46,603 nt of DNA from Betaproteobacteria bacterium RIFCSPLOWO2_12_FULL_62_58 (lineage in GTDB: Bacteria; Pseudomonadota; Gammaproteobacteria; Burkholderiales; SG8-41), in contig MERI01000068.1 in the NCBI GenBank assembly GCA_001772005.1, positions 1-46,603 of the forward strand, in the 5' to 3' direction. The notes below the pieces were generated by a model that searched no databases, was not told where the DNA came from, and saw only the letters and a list, made by a program, of their open reading frames with translations. Below are positions 1 through 8,569 of this stretch, piece by piece. A program made the translations under genes and the position numbers. The first letter of the stretch is position 1. Each line of letters begins with the position of its first letter.

Positions 1-2870
1 ACCACCGTGTTGCCGTGATCGCGCAGCCGGTGCAGCACGCGCAGCAGCAGGTCGATGTCGTGGAAATGCAGGCCCGTCGTCGGCTCATCGAGGATGTATA
101 GCGTGCGCCCGGTGTCGCGCTTGGAAAGCTCGAGCGAGAGCTTGACGCGCTGGGCTTCGCCGCCCGAGAGCGTGGTCGCGCTCTGGCCCAGCGTGATATA
201 GCCCAGGCCTACGTCCAGGAGGGTCTGGAGTTTCCTCGCTATCATCGGCACGGCGCTGAAGAACTCGGTTGCCTGCTCGACCGTCATCTGCAGCACTGCG
301 TGAATGTTCTTGCCCTTGTATTGGATTTCCAGCGTCTCGCGGTTGTAGCGCTTGCCGTGGCACACGTCGCACGGCACGTAGATGTCGGGCAGGAAGTGCA
401 TCTCGACTTTCAACACGCCGTCGCCCTGGCATGCTTCGCACCGTCCGCCCTTGACGTTGAACGAAAAGCGCCCCGGGCCGTAGCCGCGCTCGCGCGCGGT
501 GGGCACGCCGGCGAACAGATCGCGTATCGGCGTGAAGAGCCCGGTGTAGGTGGCGGGATTGGAGCGCGGCGTGCGCCCGATCGGACTCTGGTCGACGTTG
601 ACCACCTTGTCGAAAAATTCGATCCCGGCGATGGAATCGTGCGTGGCCGGCTCGACCGCGCTGCCATAGAGATGGTGTGCGGCGGATTGGTACAACGTGT
701 CGTTGATGAGCGTCGATTTGCCCGAACCCGACACGCCTGTCACGCACACGAAGAGCCCCACCGGCACGCTGACCCTGATGTTTTTCAGGTTGTTGCCGCT
801 GGCGCCGGCGATCACGAGCTGGCGGTTGGCGTTCGGCCGGTGGTGCAGAGCCGGAATATCGATGCGGCGCCGGCCGCTCAAATATTGGCCGGTCAGCGAC
901 TCGGGATGGCCGGCGACTTCCTTGGGCGTACCCTCGGCGACCACGCGGCCGCCGTGCTCGCCTGCGCCGAGGCCCATGTCGACGACGTAATCGGCGTTCA
1001 TGATCGCTTCCCGGTCGTGTTCGACCACGATCACCGAGTTGCCGATGTCGCGCAGGCATTTGAGCGTGTCCAGCAGCCGCGCGTTGTCGCGCTGATGCAG
1101 CCCGATCGAGGGCTCGTCGAGCACGTACATGACGCCGGTCAGCCCGGAGCCGATCTGGCTCGCGAGCCGGATGCGTTGCGCTTCGCCGCCGGAGAGCGTG
1201 TCGGCCGGGCGTTCGAGCGAGAGGTAATCGAGCCCGACGTTGTTGAGGAACTGCAGACGATTCAGGATTTCCCGGACGATCTTGTCGGCGATCGCCTGCT
1301 TGTTGCCGGAGAGCTGGATGGTTTCGAAGAAACCGATGGCCTGGGCGAGCGGCAGCGCGCTGATCTCGTAGATGGTTTGGCCTGCCACCGTCACGTGGCA
1401 CGCCTCGCGCCGCAGCCGCGTGCCGTTGCATTCGGGACAGAGCTGGGTGTTGAGGTATTTCGCGAGTTCCTCGCGGACCACGACCGAGTCGGTTTCGCGG
1501 TAGCGGCGCTCGAGGTTCGGGATTACGCCTTCGAACGCGTGCTCGCGCACGAACTTGTTGCCGCGCTCGCCGACGTAGATGAACCTGATCTTGTCGCGCC
1601 CCGAGCCCTGCAGCACCGCGTTCTGCACGTCCTGCGGCAGCGCGTTGAACGGCGTTTCGATGTCGAAGCCGTAATGGCCTGCCAGGCACTGCAGCATCTG
1701 GAAATAGAACTGGTTGCGGCGGTCCCAGCCCTTGATCGCGCCGGAGGCGAGCGAGAGGTCGGAAAAGGCCACGACGCGTTTGGGATCGAAGACGCTGATG
1801 TTGCCTAAACCGTCGCAACGCGGGCACGCGCCCATCGGGTTGTTGAACGAGAACAGCCGCGGCTCCAGTTCCGGCAGAGAATAGCTGCATACCGGGCACG
1901 CGAACTTTGCCGAAAACAGGTGCTCGATCCCTTTTCCATCGCGTGGGCGATCTCGCGCCTCCCCTCCAGCCCTCATCCCCGTCCCTTCTCCCGAGGGGAG
2001 AAGGGCGGCTCGAGCCTCCTCTCTCCCTCCGGGAGAGAGGTCGGGAGTGAGGGATCGAGAAGGGGCGGCGGCGAGGGGTGGATCGGCCTCGAGTTGCAGC
2101 GCGATGACTCTCCCGTCGGCGTGCCTGAGCGCCGTTTCAAACGATTCGGCAAGCCGCTGCTTGGCATCCGGACGCACCTTCAGGCGGTCGACCACGACTT
2201 CCACCGTATGCTTGATGTTTTTCTTGAGCTTGGGCAGCTCGTCGATTTCATGGACCTTGCCGTCGATTCTCAACCGCACAAAGCCCTGGGCGCGCAGCTC
2301 GTCGAAGAGCTCGACCTGTTCGCCTTTGCGCCCGATGATGAGCGGCGCGAGGATCATGAGCCGAGTATCTTCGGGCAGTTGCAGCACGTGATCGACCATC
2401 TGCGACACAGACTGCGCGGCGAGCGTGATGTTGTGATCGGGGCAGTGCGGGTCGCCGATGCGCGCGAACAGCAGCCGCAGATAGTCGTGAATCTCGGTTA
2501 TCGTGCCGACCGTGGAGCGCGGATTGTGGCTCGCCGCCTTCTGCTCGATGGAGATCGCCGGCGACAAGCCCTCGATCAGGTCGACGTCGGGCTTCTCCAT
2601 GAGTTGCAGGAACTGCCGCGCATACGTGGAGAGCGATTCGACGTAACGGCGCTGGCCCTCGGCGTAGAGCGTGTCGAAGGCGAGCGAGGACTTGCCGGAG
2701 CCGGACAGGCCGGTGACCACGATCAGTCGGTGGCGCGGCAGATCCAGGCTGATGTTCTTGAGATTGTGGGTGCGCGCGCCGCGGATGCGAATGAGGTCGG
2801 CGGTCCTGGCGGGCGACTCCGGACCGGGCGTGTGCAGCCGAATGACGGATGATTGCGGGTTGGCGGACAA
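1..2870 (-). CDS. uvrA: UvrA, excinuclease ABC subunit A (C-terminal end outside window)
   Basis: Damage-recognition ATPase of nucleotide excision repair; it works with UvrB and UvrC in the cytoplasm. The minus-strand frame reads [13 protein letters not shown] near residue 30, Walker A GLSGSGKS at about 54-61, a first zinc module CPVC at 325-328, a second Walker [10 protein letters not shown], and a second zinc module CEAC...CDVC. The frame leaves the window at ...LRDHGNTVV, about 54 residues before the end of E. coli UvrA. Compared with E. coli there are about 47-49 extra residues just before the first zinc module, encoded largely by an 84-bp repeat at 1970-2053 that keeps the frame open. 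No ATG or GTG exists between the upstream in-frame stop and the conserved N-terminus. TTG at 2870 is the chosen start and CTG at 2837 is an alternative; neither has a strong ribosome binding site. Divergent from the MFS gene. Confidence 0.95.
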   Translation of the reverse strand, partial: MSANPQSSVIRLHTPGPESPARTADLIRIRGARTHNLKNISLDLPRHRLIVVTGLSGSGKSSLAFDTLYAEGQRRYVESLSTYARQFLQLMEKPDVDLIEGLSPAISIEQKAASHNPRSTVGTITEIHDYLRLLFARIGDPHCPDHNITLAAQSVSQMVDHVLQLPEDTRLMILAPLIIGRKGEQVELFDELRAQGFVRLRIDGKVHEIDELPKLKKNIKHTVEVVVDRLKVRPDAKQRLAESFETALRHADGRVIALQLEADPPLAAAPSRSLTPDLSPGGREEARAALLPSGEGTGMRAGGEARDRPRDGKGIEHLFSAKFACPVCSYSLPELEPRLFSFNNPMGACPRCDGLGNISVFDPKRVVAFSDLSLASGAIKGWDRRNQFYFQMLQCLAGHYGFDIETPFNALPQDVQNAVLQGSGRDKIRFIYVGERGNKFVREHAFEGVIPNLERRYRETDSVVVREELAKYLNTQLCPECNGTRLRREACHVTVAGQTIYEISALPLAQAIGFFETIQLSGNKQAIADKIVREILNRLQFLNNVGLDYLSLERPADTLSGGEAQRIRLASQIGSGLTGVMYVLDEPSIGLHQRDNARLLDTLKCLRDIGNSVIVVEHDREAIMNADYVVDMGLGAGEHGGRVVAEGTPKEVAGHPESLTGQYLSGRRRIDIPALHHRPNANRQLVIAGASGNNLKNIRVSVPVGLFVCVTGVSGSGKSTLINDTLYQSAAHHLYGSAVEPATHDSIAGIEFFDKVVNVDQSPIGRTPRSNPATYTGLFTPIRDLFAGVPTARERGYGPGRFSFNVKGGRCEACQGDGVLKVEMHFLPDIYVPCDVCHGKRYNRETLEIQYKGKNIHAVLQMTVEQATEFFSAVPMIARKLQTLLDVGLGYITLGQSATTLSGGEAQRVKLSLELSKRDTGRTLYILDEPTTGLHFHDIDLLLRVLHRLRDHGNTV
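1970..2053. repeat. 84-bp dispersed repeat inserted in frame in uvrA
   Basis: The stretch runs from CCCTCATCCCC to GAGTGAGGG. It contains two internal palindromes, CTTCTCCCGAGGGGAGAAG and CTCTCCCTCCGGGAGAG. A second copy of the same length and layout lies between genes at 25867-25950. Here it sits inside the uvrA reading frame, read on the minus strand as residues about 273-300 (rich in P, S, G, R and E), between the UvrB-binding part and the first zinc module. This type of GC-rich palindrome is usually intergenic. Confidence 0.85.
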
Positions 2871-2952
2871 AGCGGGATTCGGGCTCGGGTAAACCTGCTA
2901 ATATACCGGACTTCGAAGTCTTTTCCCAACCTGTTTTAGCCCCGGTCAGTCG
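2871..2952. promoter_or_regulatory. Divergent uvrA / MFS control region
   Basis: This 82-bp gap separates two divergently read genes, so both promoters should lie here or just inside uvrA's uncertain 5' end. An AT-rich patch at 2899-2905 offers TAATAT on the plus strand and TATATT on the minus strand as -10 candidates. No convincing -35 boxes and no LexA box (CTGT-N8-ACAG) were found. Confidence 0.3.
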
Positions 2953-4329
2953 ATGTCCCCCAGCGAGAAAATGAGCGCCCAGGAACTGCGCGCAAGCATC
3001 GGCCTGTCCAGCATTTTCGGCCTGCGCATGCTCGGGATGTTCGCGATCCTGCCGGTATTCGCGATCTACGCCGAGACTCTGCCGGGCGGCGATAATCTGA
3101 CGCTGGTCGGCATTGCGCTCGGCGCCTACGGGCTGACGCAAGCGATTCTCCAGATTCCGTTCGGCTGGTGGTCCGACCGCTATGGCCGCAAGCCGGTGAT
3201 CTATGTGGGCCTGGTGATCTTCGCGGTCGGGAGTTTTGTCGCCGCGCTCGGCATTCACATTTACGTGGTCATCCTGGGACGCGTGCTGCAGGGCGCGGGC
3301 GCGATCGCGGCGGCGGTAATGGCCCTCGCTGCCGATTTGACTCGGGACGAGCACCGCACCAAGGCGATGGCGATGATCGGCTCGACCATCGGGGCGACGT
3401 TCGCGCTGTCGCTGATCGCAAGCCCTTGGCTCAACCGGATAATCGGGGTGCCGGGCATATTCGCTCTGACCGGCGTGCTGGCGTTGGCGGCGATGTGGGT
3501 GGTTTATGGGGTCGTGCCTGCCGAACCCGCGGCGTCGCAGCGCCGTGAGCAGCGGCGCGATTTGGGTGAGTTCTGGCAGGTGTTCAAGGATCCGCAACTC
3601 CTGCGCTTGAACTACGGCATTCTGGCGTTGCATGCGGCACTGATGGCAGCGTTCATCTCCGTGCCGTTCTCGCTGCGCACGGCCGGACTGGGCGTGGCGC
3701 AGCACTGGCAAGTCTATTTGCCGGTGCTGCTGGGTTCTTTCGTGCTGATGCTGCCGGCGATACTCAAGGCCAAGACAGCGAGCCAGGTGAAGGCGATGTT
3801 CGTCGGTTCCGTCACGCTGCTGCTCGCCGGCCACGTCGCGATGCCGTGGTTGATGGACAGCGTGTGGTTGATTACGTTGTTCCTGCTTGTGTTTTTCACG
3901 CCGTTCAATGTGCTCGAGGCCTGCCTGCCGTCGCTGATATCGCGCATCGCGCCTCCGGGCGCCAAAGGCATGGCGATCGGCATCTTCAGCAGCGTCCAGT
4001 TCTTCGGCGCCTTTCTCGGGGCCGCGGTCGGCGGCTTTCTTTACGGGCGCTGGGGCAGCATCGGCATCGTTATCTTTGGAACGACGCTGCTCGTTATCTG
4101 GCTGGTGCTCGCGGTCGGCATGAAGGTGCCCGCGACCCTCAGCACGCGCGTCTACACCATCCCGGGACTCGACCGCGACCGGGCGGACGGTCTCACCGCG
4201 CAACTGCAGACAGTGCCCGGCGTGCACGAGGCGCATGTGGTCGCCGGCGAGCGGCGGGCCTATTTAAGGGTGGACAGCGCGGACTTTGACGAAGAGAATG
4301 TACTCAAGTTAATCGCAGAGGAGACCTGA
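2953..4329 (+). CDS. MFS transporter, YajR type with C-terminal YAM-like domain
   Basis: A 458-residue inner-membrane major facilitator. The first part has the family pattern of hydrophobic helices, with the loop 2-3 motif [13 protein letters not shown] near residues 71-83 and [18 protein letters not shown] in helix 4 (about residues 109-126). After about residue 395 comes a soluble tail ([15 protein letters not shown]...) resembling the ferredoxin-like YAM domain of E. coli YajR. The substrate is unknown and drug efflux is only a guess. The ATG at 2953 is the first in frame; a second ATG (residue 7) is possible. The gene ends one base before ssb starts, so the two are probably co-transcribed. 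The uvrA-MFS-ssb order is common in betaproteobacteria. Confidence 0.88.
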   Translation: MSPSEKMSAQELRASIGLSSIFGLRMLGMFAILPVFAIYAETLPGGDNLTLVGIALGAYGLTQAILQIPFGWWSDRYGRKPVIYVGLVIFAVGSFVAALGIHIYVVILGRVLQGAGAIAAAVMALAADLTRDEHRTKAMAMIGSTIGATFALSLIASPWLNRIIGVPGIFALTGVLALAAMWVVYGVVPAEPAASQRREQRRDLGEFWQVFKDPQLLRLNYGILALHAALMAAFISVPFSLRTAGLGVAQHWQVYLPVLLGSFVLMLPAILKAKTASQVKAMFVGSVTLLLAGHVAMPWLMDSVWLITLFLLVFFTPFNVLEACLPSLISRIAPPGAKGMAIGIFSSVQFFGAFLGAAVGGFLYGRWGSIGIVIFGTTLLVIWLVLAVGMKVPATLSTRVYTIPGLDRDRADGLTAQLQTVPGVHEAHVVAGERRAYLRVDSADFDEENVLKLIAEET

Positions 4330-4330
4330 C

Positions 4331-4795
4331 ATGGCCTCAGTCAACAAGGTAATTCTGATCGGCAATCTGGGACGCGATCCGGAAGTGCGTTATCTTCCGG
4401 ACGGCGGCGCGATCACCAATATCAGCGTGGCGACGACCGACGTCTGGAAGGACAAGAGCGGGGACAAGCAGGAACGCACCGAATGGCACCGCGTGGCATT
4501 CTTCGGGCGGCTCGCGGAGGTCGCCGGCGAGTACCTGAAGAAGGGCAGCCCGGTCTACATCGAGGGCCGGCTGCAGACGCGCAAATGGCAGGACAAGGAA
4601 GGCAAGGAGCGCTCTACCACTGAGATCGTCGCCAACGAGATGAAAATGCTGGGTTCGCGCGGCGGCGGCTCCGAGCCCATGACGCGCGAACCCGCCCCCG
4701 CACCCGCCGCTGCCGCTGCCGAAGGCGGCGGCGCGAAGCCCGAAGGAAAGAAGGGCGGGGCGTTCGACACTATGGACGACGACATTCCGTTCTAG
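4331..4795 (+). CDS. ssb: Single-stranded DNA-binding protein SSB
   Basis: This 154-residue protein coats single-stranded DNA in replication, recombination and repair. The N-terminal 110 residues are a typical OB fold ([20 protein letters not shown], then [20 protein letters not shown]). A flexible linker rich in G, P, A and E follows, then the acidic tip DDDIPF that docks partner proteins. GAGGAGACCTGAC before the ATG gives a good ribosome binding site. The stop codon TAG is part of the CTAG that starts the hairpin repeat at 4792. Confidence 0.97.
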   Translation: MASVNKVILIGNLGRDPEVRYLPDGGAITNISVATTDVWKDKSGDKQERTEWHRVAFFGRLAEVAGEYLKKGSPVYIEGRLQTRKWQDKEGKERSTTEIVANEMKMLGSRGGGSEPMTREPAPAPAAAAAEGGGAKPEGKKGGAFDTMDDDIPF

Positions 4796-5001
4796 CAGCC
4801 TGTCGGACTTAGCATGCGACAGGCTGCTAACAGCAAAACCGCCCGCCGATTTTGAATGTAACCCAGATTAACAACCACTCTTGCCCTCCCAAAAGCACGC
4901 GAGCAGGCCAGAAATGAGGTTTTCACTGGCTTTTCCTCCCGTATTCGTGCAGGCGGTTTTGCATTAGGAGTTTGTCCGACCCAAGTCCGGCAAACTTCTA
5001 G
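4792..5001 (+). repeat. CTAG hairpin element, complete copy, core subtype 2
   Basis: About 210 bp bounded by CTAG at both ends (4792-4795 and 4998-5001). Hairpin A is CTAGCAGCCTGTCGGACTTA... closing with ACAGGCTGCTA. The core opens with GCAAAACCGCC and closes with GGCGGTTTTGC, then hairpin B runs from TAGGAGTTTGTCCGAC to CAAACTTCTAG. The left CTAG supplies the ssb stop and the right CTAG supplies the stop of the opposing radical SAM gene. The core resembles that of the copy at 38497. Confidence 0.85.
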
Positions 5002-6140
5002 GGCATCACCTCGCAGAACTCGTAGATCTCGGCGTTGGCGAGCCGGTTCCTTACCGGCAACGGTGCCCTGGCGTACCACCCATGGGGATCGTGCCGGTCC
5101 ACTTGCTCGCCCATGAAACGGATCAGGTCGCAGGTGGGCTCGGTCACCTGCGCTCGCCAGCTCATATCGTTTTTTACGTAGGCAAGGTGCATGTTTTTCA
5201 TGCAGTTGCCACGGCAGTAGTGGTACGCCGTGCACTGGCGGCAGGGCATATTCGGATGCGGCTGCAGCGGGCTCTTCTTGACCCAGTTCCCTATGACATC
5301 GCCTTGTAGCAGTTCTTTTGCATACAGCAGGTCCGGGCACGGATAGATCTTGCCGTCGGGCATCACGTTCAGCAGATTCGTCGAGACCCGGCACTGGGTC
5401 ATGCCCGCCGACAGTTCGTTGATGCGCCAGGGCACGACCTTGTTCCGTACCGTGCCCATGATGGGCACGACTGGATAGCAGGCGTCTGTGGCGAAGAATT
5501 TCTCGACGAGCCGGGCGAGAACCGCTTTCTTCTTTGCCACTGAATCGGGTGTGTGTGCGCCTGCGTCCTGCGCGAACTGGAAATAGACGTAGTCGAAAGA
5601 GCGCGTGAGTTCGTCCAACTCCTCGAATGTCGTCTCCCCGCTCCACCAGGTTACCCGGGCGGTCAGCGTGCCGGAGGTTTTCGCGCGGACTGCGGCGGCG
5701 TTGTCGAGAACCTTCCGGTACACGCCCTTGCCGCGGTAGCCGTCGGTGATCCCCTCGCCGCCATCCACCGAGATCATGATGTTCGACAACCTGGCGAGAA
5801 TCCGGTCCGGAACGCGGTGGAGAAGTGTGCCGTTGGTCTGTATGTTGAAGCGGCAGTTGGGAAACCGATCCATCAGATCGAGGACAAACTTAATGTTAAG
5901 CGTCGGCTCGCCGCCGTACAGCGTGAAATAGACTTCCTTGCCACCCAGGTGCGTCCTGACGAAAGCCTCGAGCTGCTCGGCGGTGTACGTGGCGTGCTTC
6001 TGGGAGCGCAGTACACCGCCCACGCCCAGGCTGCAATAGCTGCACTTGAGATTGCACTTCAGAGTCGTGAGTAACTGCAGCTCGACCCGATTACCGGTGA
6101 CCACCAGCTCGCCGGAGCTCAACTTTCGCGTGGAAAGCAT
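4998..6140 (-). CDS. Radical SAM/SPASM protein, probable peptide- or protein-modifying enzyme
   Basis: The 380 residues start with MLSTRKLSSGEL and carry the radical SAM iron-sulfur motif CNLKCSYC (Cys29, Cys33, Cys36), followed by YGGEPTLN and QTNGTLL. The C-terminal third holds a cysteine series typical of SPASM domains: QCRV, YPCPDLL, MPCRQC, YCRGNC and TCDLIR. Such proteins use S-adenosylmethionine radicals, often to modify ribosomal peptides or to activate an enzyme. No precursor peptide, protease or exporter is next to it. The gene lies between a full and a truncated hairpin repeat, and its TAG stop is in the border CTAG at 4998-5001. It follows the panE-like gene on the same strand. 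The substrate is not predictable from sequence. Confidence 0.88.
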   Translation of the reverse strand: MLSTRKLSSGELVVTGNRVELQLLTTLKCNLKCSYCSLGVGGVLRSQKHATYTAEQLEAFVRTHLGGKEVYFTLYGGEPTLNIKFVLDLMDRFPNCRFNIQTNGTLLHRVPDRILARLSNIMISVDGGEGITDGYRGKGVYRKVLDNAAAVRAKTSGTLTARVTWWSGETTFEELDELTRSFDYVYFQFAQDAGAHTPDSVAKKKAVLARLVEKFFATDACYPVVPIMGTVRNKVVPWRINELSAGMTQCRVSTNLLNVMPDGKIYPCPDLLYAKELLQGDVIGNWVKKSPLQPHPNMPCRQCTAYHYCRGNCMKNMHLAYVKNDMSWRAQVTEPTCDLIRFMGEQVDRHDPHGWYARAPLPVRNRLANAEIYEFCEVMP

Positions 6141-6161
6141 GACTTCATTCCGTGGTTTATT

Positions 6162-6241
6162 CTAGCAGCCTGTACGGACTGTTAAGTCCGACAGGCTGCT
6201 AAAAGCAAAACCGGCTGACCATTCAAAAACCCCCAGCCGAA
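6162..6241 (+). repeat. CTAG hairpin element, truncated copy (hairpin A and start of core, subtype 1)
   Basis: CTAGCAGCCTGTACGGACTG pairs with the following AGTCCGACAGGCTGCTA to give hairpin A. It is followed by GCAAAACCGGCTGACCATTC and CCCAGCCGAAG, matching the first part of the core at 33680-33722. The match ends at about 6241, where the panE-like gene's stop begins. The second half of the core and hairpin B are missing. Confidence 0.8.
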
Positions 6242-6243
6242 GT

Positions 6244-7167
6244 TTACGCCCCGCTTCTGCCACGCTCGTAGGTTTGCAGGCTGCACAACGCTGTCCGCAG
6301 CAGCGGTGTCGCGACGCCGAGCGCTTTTCCCCGCCGCAGCATATCGCCGACGATGTGATCCCCTTCGGTGGGCCCGCCGCGCGCGATATCGCGCAGCATC
6401 GAGGCGGTGAAACCCGAGCCGCGCTCGGTGAGCAGGTCCGCGTAACGCGCCATCACGTCGGCGCGCGGCGGATGGCCCGCGGCGGTGGCGATCCTGCGGC
6501 ATTCTTCGAGCATGTCCCGCATCAGCGTTTCGCCATCGTCGGCGCGCAGGATGGCGCCCACGCTCGCCCGCATGAGGCAGGTCATGCCGGCGAGCGTCGC
6601 GAGAAACACGAATTTCTCCCACAGCTCCAGATTGATATTGTCGGATAGCCGCGAGGTGAAATTCGCCCCGGCGCAGACTTGCGCGAACGCTTCACAGCGA
6701 GGTGAAGTCCCGCCGGAGCGTTCGCCGAAGACGAGCAAATGAAAATCGCTCAGGTGGCGGATTTCACCCTCCGGCGTCAGCGTGACTGCGATCTGGGCAA
6801 GTCCACCCAAAACCCGCGCCGCGCCGAATGCTTCCTGCAGCACGTCGACGTGGCGCAGGCCGTTCAACGACGGCAGGATGGCCGTGTGTGGACCTATTGC
6901 CGGTGTGATTGCAGTGATCGCGCTATCGAGATCGTAGGCTTTGCAGGCGAACATGACGAGATCGTAGAGGGGCTTGAGGTCTTCAGCGAGCACGGTGTTG
7001 ACCGCGTGCTGCAGGTCGCCGTGAGGGCTCTTGATGACGAGGCCTTTATCCGCGAGCTGCGCCGCACGTTCAGGCCGCACCAGGAAAGTGACGTCGGCGC
7101 CCGCCGCAGCGAGCCGTCCGCCGAAATAGCCGCCGATGCCGCCGGCGCCGAAAACGAGGATTTTCAT
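6244..7167 (-). CDS. Ketopantoate reductase family protein (2-dehydropantoate 2-reductase)
   Basis: A 307-residue NADPH-dependent reductase of the PanE/ApbA family; the named reaction is ketopantoate to pantoate in coenzyme A synthesis. The N-terminus has the Rossmann motif GAGGIGGYFGG (residues 7-17) and FACKAYDL, the C-terminal domain has ELWEKFVFLATLAGMTCL with the expected lysine, and PTEGDHIVGDMLRRG holds the conserved glutamate. Many genomes carry several paralogues of unknown substrate, so panE itself is not certain. Divergent from pta with a 90-bp gap. The stop codon lies at the edge of the truncated hairpin repeat. Confidence 0.9.
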   Translation of the reverse strand: MKILVFGAGGIGGYFGGRLAAAGADVTFLVRPERAAQLADKGLVIKSPHGDLQHAVNTVLAEDLKPLYDLVMFACKAYDLDSAITAITPAIGPHTAILPSLNGLRHVDVLQEAFGAARVLGGLAQIAVTLTPEGEIRHLSDFHLLVFGERSGGTSPRCEAFAQVCAGANFTSRLSDNINLELWEKFVFLATLAGMTCLMRASVGAILRADDGETLMRDMLEECRRIATAAGHPPRADVMARYADLLTERGSGFTASMLRDIARGGPTEGDHIVGDMLRRGKALGVATPLLRTALCSLQTYERGRSGA

Positions 7168-7257
7168 GGCAACTGTTGGAGAGGCGCGTCAAGCCGTTTA
7201 CGCCGCCGCGGTGGTAGGATACATGCTTTCGCACGGAAGATCGAACGGTGAACGGAT

Positions 7258-8247
7258 GTGATCGACATCGTTGACGCATGCATTGCTCAGGCACGTGCGA
7301 GCGGCAAGCGCCTGGTTTTTCCCGAGGGACATGACGAGCGCATCGTTGCGGCCGCAAGGAGGCTAACGGACGACGGCATCGCGGTTCCGGTTCTGCTTGG
7401 CGCGAGCGGGGAGATCGGCGCGGCGGCCGCGCGCGCGGGGGTGTCACTCGAGGGCATACTCACGCTCGACCCGGAGGAAAGCGGCCGGCTTGAGGCGTAC
7501 GCCGGACTCTATTCGGCCGGCCGGCCGAACGCGAGCGTGAAGGTCGCGGAGCGGCTGGTCCGCAAGCCGCTGTTTCACGCCGGAATGATGGTCAAGGCCG
7601 GAGACGCGGATGCGATGATCGCCGGCGTGGCGAACACCACCGGGCGCGTGATCGAGGCAGGGCTGATGACCGTGGGGCTTGCGGACGGCATACGCACGCC
7701 GTCGAGCTTTTTCCTGATGATCGTTCCCGGCAGGGAGGGCGGGGCTGCAAAAAGCTTCATCTACGCGGACTGCGCGGTGAACGTGGATCCGGATCCCGAC
7801 GCCCTCGCCGACATCGCGCTCGCCTCCGCGGAGACTTGCCGTGTGCTTCTGCGCGAGCAGCCTCGCGTCGCGCTGCTCTCGTTTTCCACGAAAGGCAGCG
7901 CGCAGCATGCGCGCGTCGAAAAGGTGACGCGCGCGCTCGCGCTCGCCCGGGCACGCGCGCCGGACCTCGCCATAGACGGTGAGTTGCAGGCCGATGCCGC
8001 ACTCGTGCCGCAGGCGGCGGCGAAGAAGCTGAAGGGAGAAAGCCCCGTCGCGGGTAAAGCGAACGTCCTCATTTTCCCGGACCTCGACGCGGGAAACATC
8101 GGCTACAAGCTCACCCAGTGCATGGCCGGCGCGCGCGCGATCGGCCCGGTGCTGCAGGGATTCGCGCGGTCGATCAGCGACCTCTCCCGCGGCGCGAGCG
8201 TCGATGACATCGTCGCTACCGCCGCGATCGTGCTCGCCCGCGCCTAG
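7258..8247 (+). CDS. pta: Phosphate acetyltransferase family protein
   Basis: 329 residues of the PTA/PTB fold: [18 protein letters not shown] at the N-terminus, then [39 protein letters not shown] and the C-terminal [19 protein letters not shown]. The family interconverts acetyl-CoA plus phosphate and acetyl phosphate plus CoA. The length fits the short single-domain type without the regulatory N-terminal domains of E. coli Pta. The start is GTG at 7258; an overlapping ATG at 7256 is out of frame. The TAG stop is part of a CTAG that opens a hairpin. A second PTA/PTB-fold gene next to acetate kinase lies at 21.6-22.5 kb, so which enzyme partners AckA is open. Confidence 0.9.
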   Translation: MIDIVDACIAQARASGKRLVFPEGHDERIVAAARRLTDDGIAVPVLLGASGEIGAAAARAGVSLEGILTLDPEESGRLEAYAGLYSAGRPNASVKVAERLVRKPLFHAGMMVKAGDADAMIAGVANTTGRVIEAGLMTVGLADGIRTPSSFFLMIVPGREGGAAKSFIYADCAVNVDPDPDALADIALASAETCRVLLREQPRVALLSFSTKGSAQHARVEKVTRALALARARAPDLAIDGELQADAALVPQAAAKKLKGESPVAGKANVLIFPDLDAGNIGYKLTQCMAGARAIGPVLQGFARSISDLSRGASVDDIVATAAIVLARA

Positions 8248-8281
8248 GAATTCGTCGGAACGGAGCGCAACGAATTCCTTA
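8244..8281 (+). repeat. Solo hairpin-B-like unit at the pta stop codon
   Basis: CTAGGAATTCGTCGGA closely matches the start of hairpin B elsewhere (CTAGGAGTTTGTCGGA). The stem is AGGAATTCGT with ACGAATTCCT. Two base changes relative to the usual arm AGGAGTTTGT are matched by complementary changes in the other arm, so base pairing is kept. The first CTAG contains the pta stop. It may also act as a weak terminator, but no T run follows. Confidence 0.6.
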
Positions 8282-8569
8282 ACTGAAATTACCTACAGGA
8301 AAGCAGCGACAACGGGAACAGATGCGGGAGCTTTGTTCCCCGCGGTCCCAACGCGGCGGACACACCACGTTGTCTTATCGAACATGTACGACGGTAGCGG
8401 CTCAGATTGAATGTCTGCTTACGACCCCTATGCGTAGGGCTCAACTATACGCAGTTCGCGGTGCTTGCTGCGCTATTTTCCTACGGCTGTGGACTGTAGG
8501 TTGGACCTGAACTGGACATAGTTTTGGCGACGTGGTCGAGTCGTTGTGGTTCCACTGAAGGAGACCACG
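8282..8569. other. Region between pta and the recombinase trio
   Basis: No gene was seen here. A GGGAACA...TGTTCCC hairpin lies near 8312-8339. The left terminal repeat of the RIT element starts at 8422. A small inverted repeat, CCTACGG...CTGTAGG, lies near 8481-8501. The ribosome binding site of the first recombinase is at 8559-8565. Confidence 0.5.
8422..8458 (+). repeat. RIT left terminal inverted repeat
   Basis: The sequence starts CGACCCCTATGCGTAGG and continues ACTATACGCAG. The reverse complement of the right end reads CGACCCCTATGCGCAGG then ACTATGCGCAG, so most of the roughly 37 positions agree. Each end contains two spaced TATRCGCAG-like units, as expected for recombinase binding sites. 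Confidence 0.75.

Noticed and set aside
300-1808. Long open frame on the plus strand opposite uvrA
   Set aside because: It mirrors the codon bias of uvrA on the other strand, has no recognisable domain, and the UvrA motifs prove that the minus strand codes here.
2871-2952. LexA box upstream of uvrA
   Set aside because: No CTGT-N8-ACAG pattern is present; CTGCTAATATACC is too far from the consensus.
2248-4236. Long minus-strand open frame across uvrA and the MFS gene
   Set aside because: It reads both genes in a wrong frame or strand. The product is rich in R, H and Q with no domain, typical of high-GC shadow frames.
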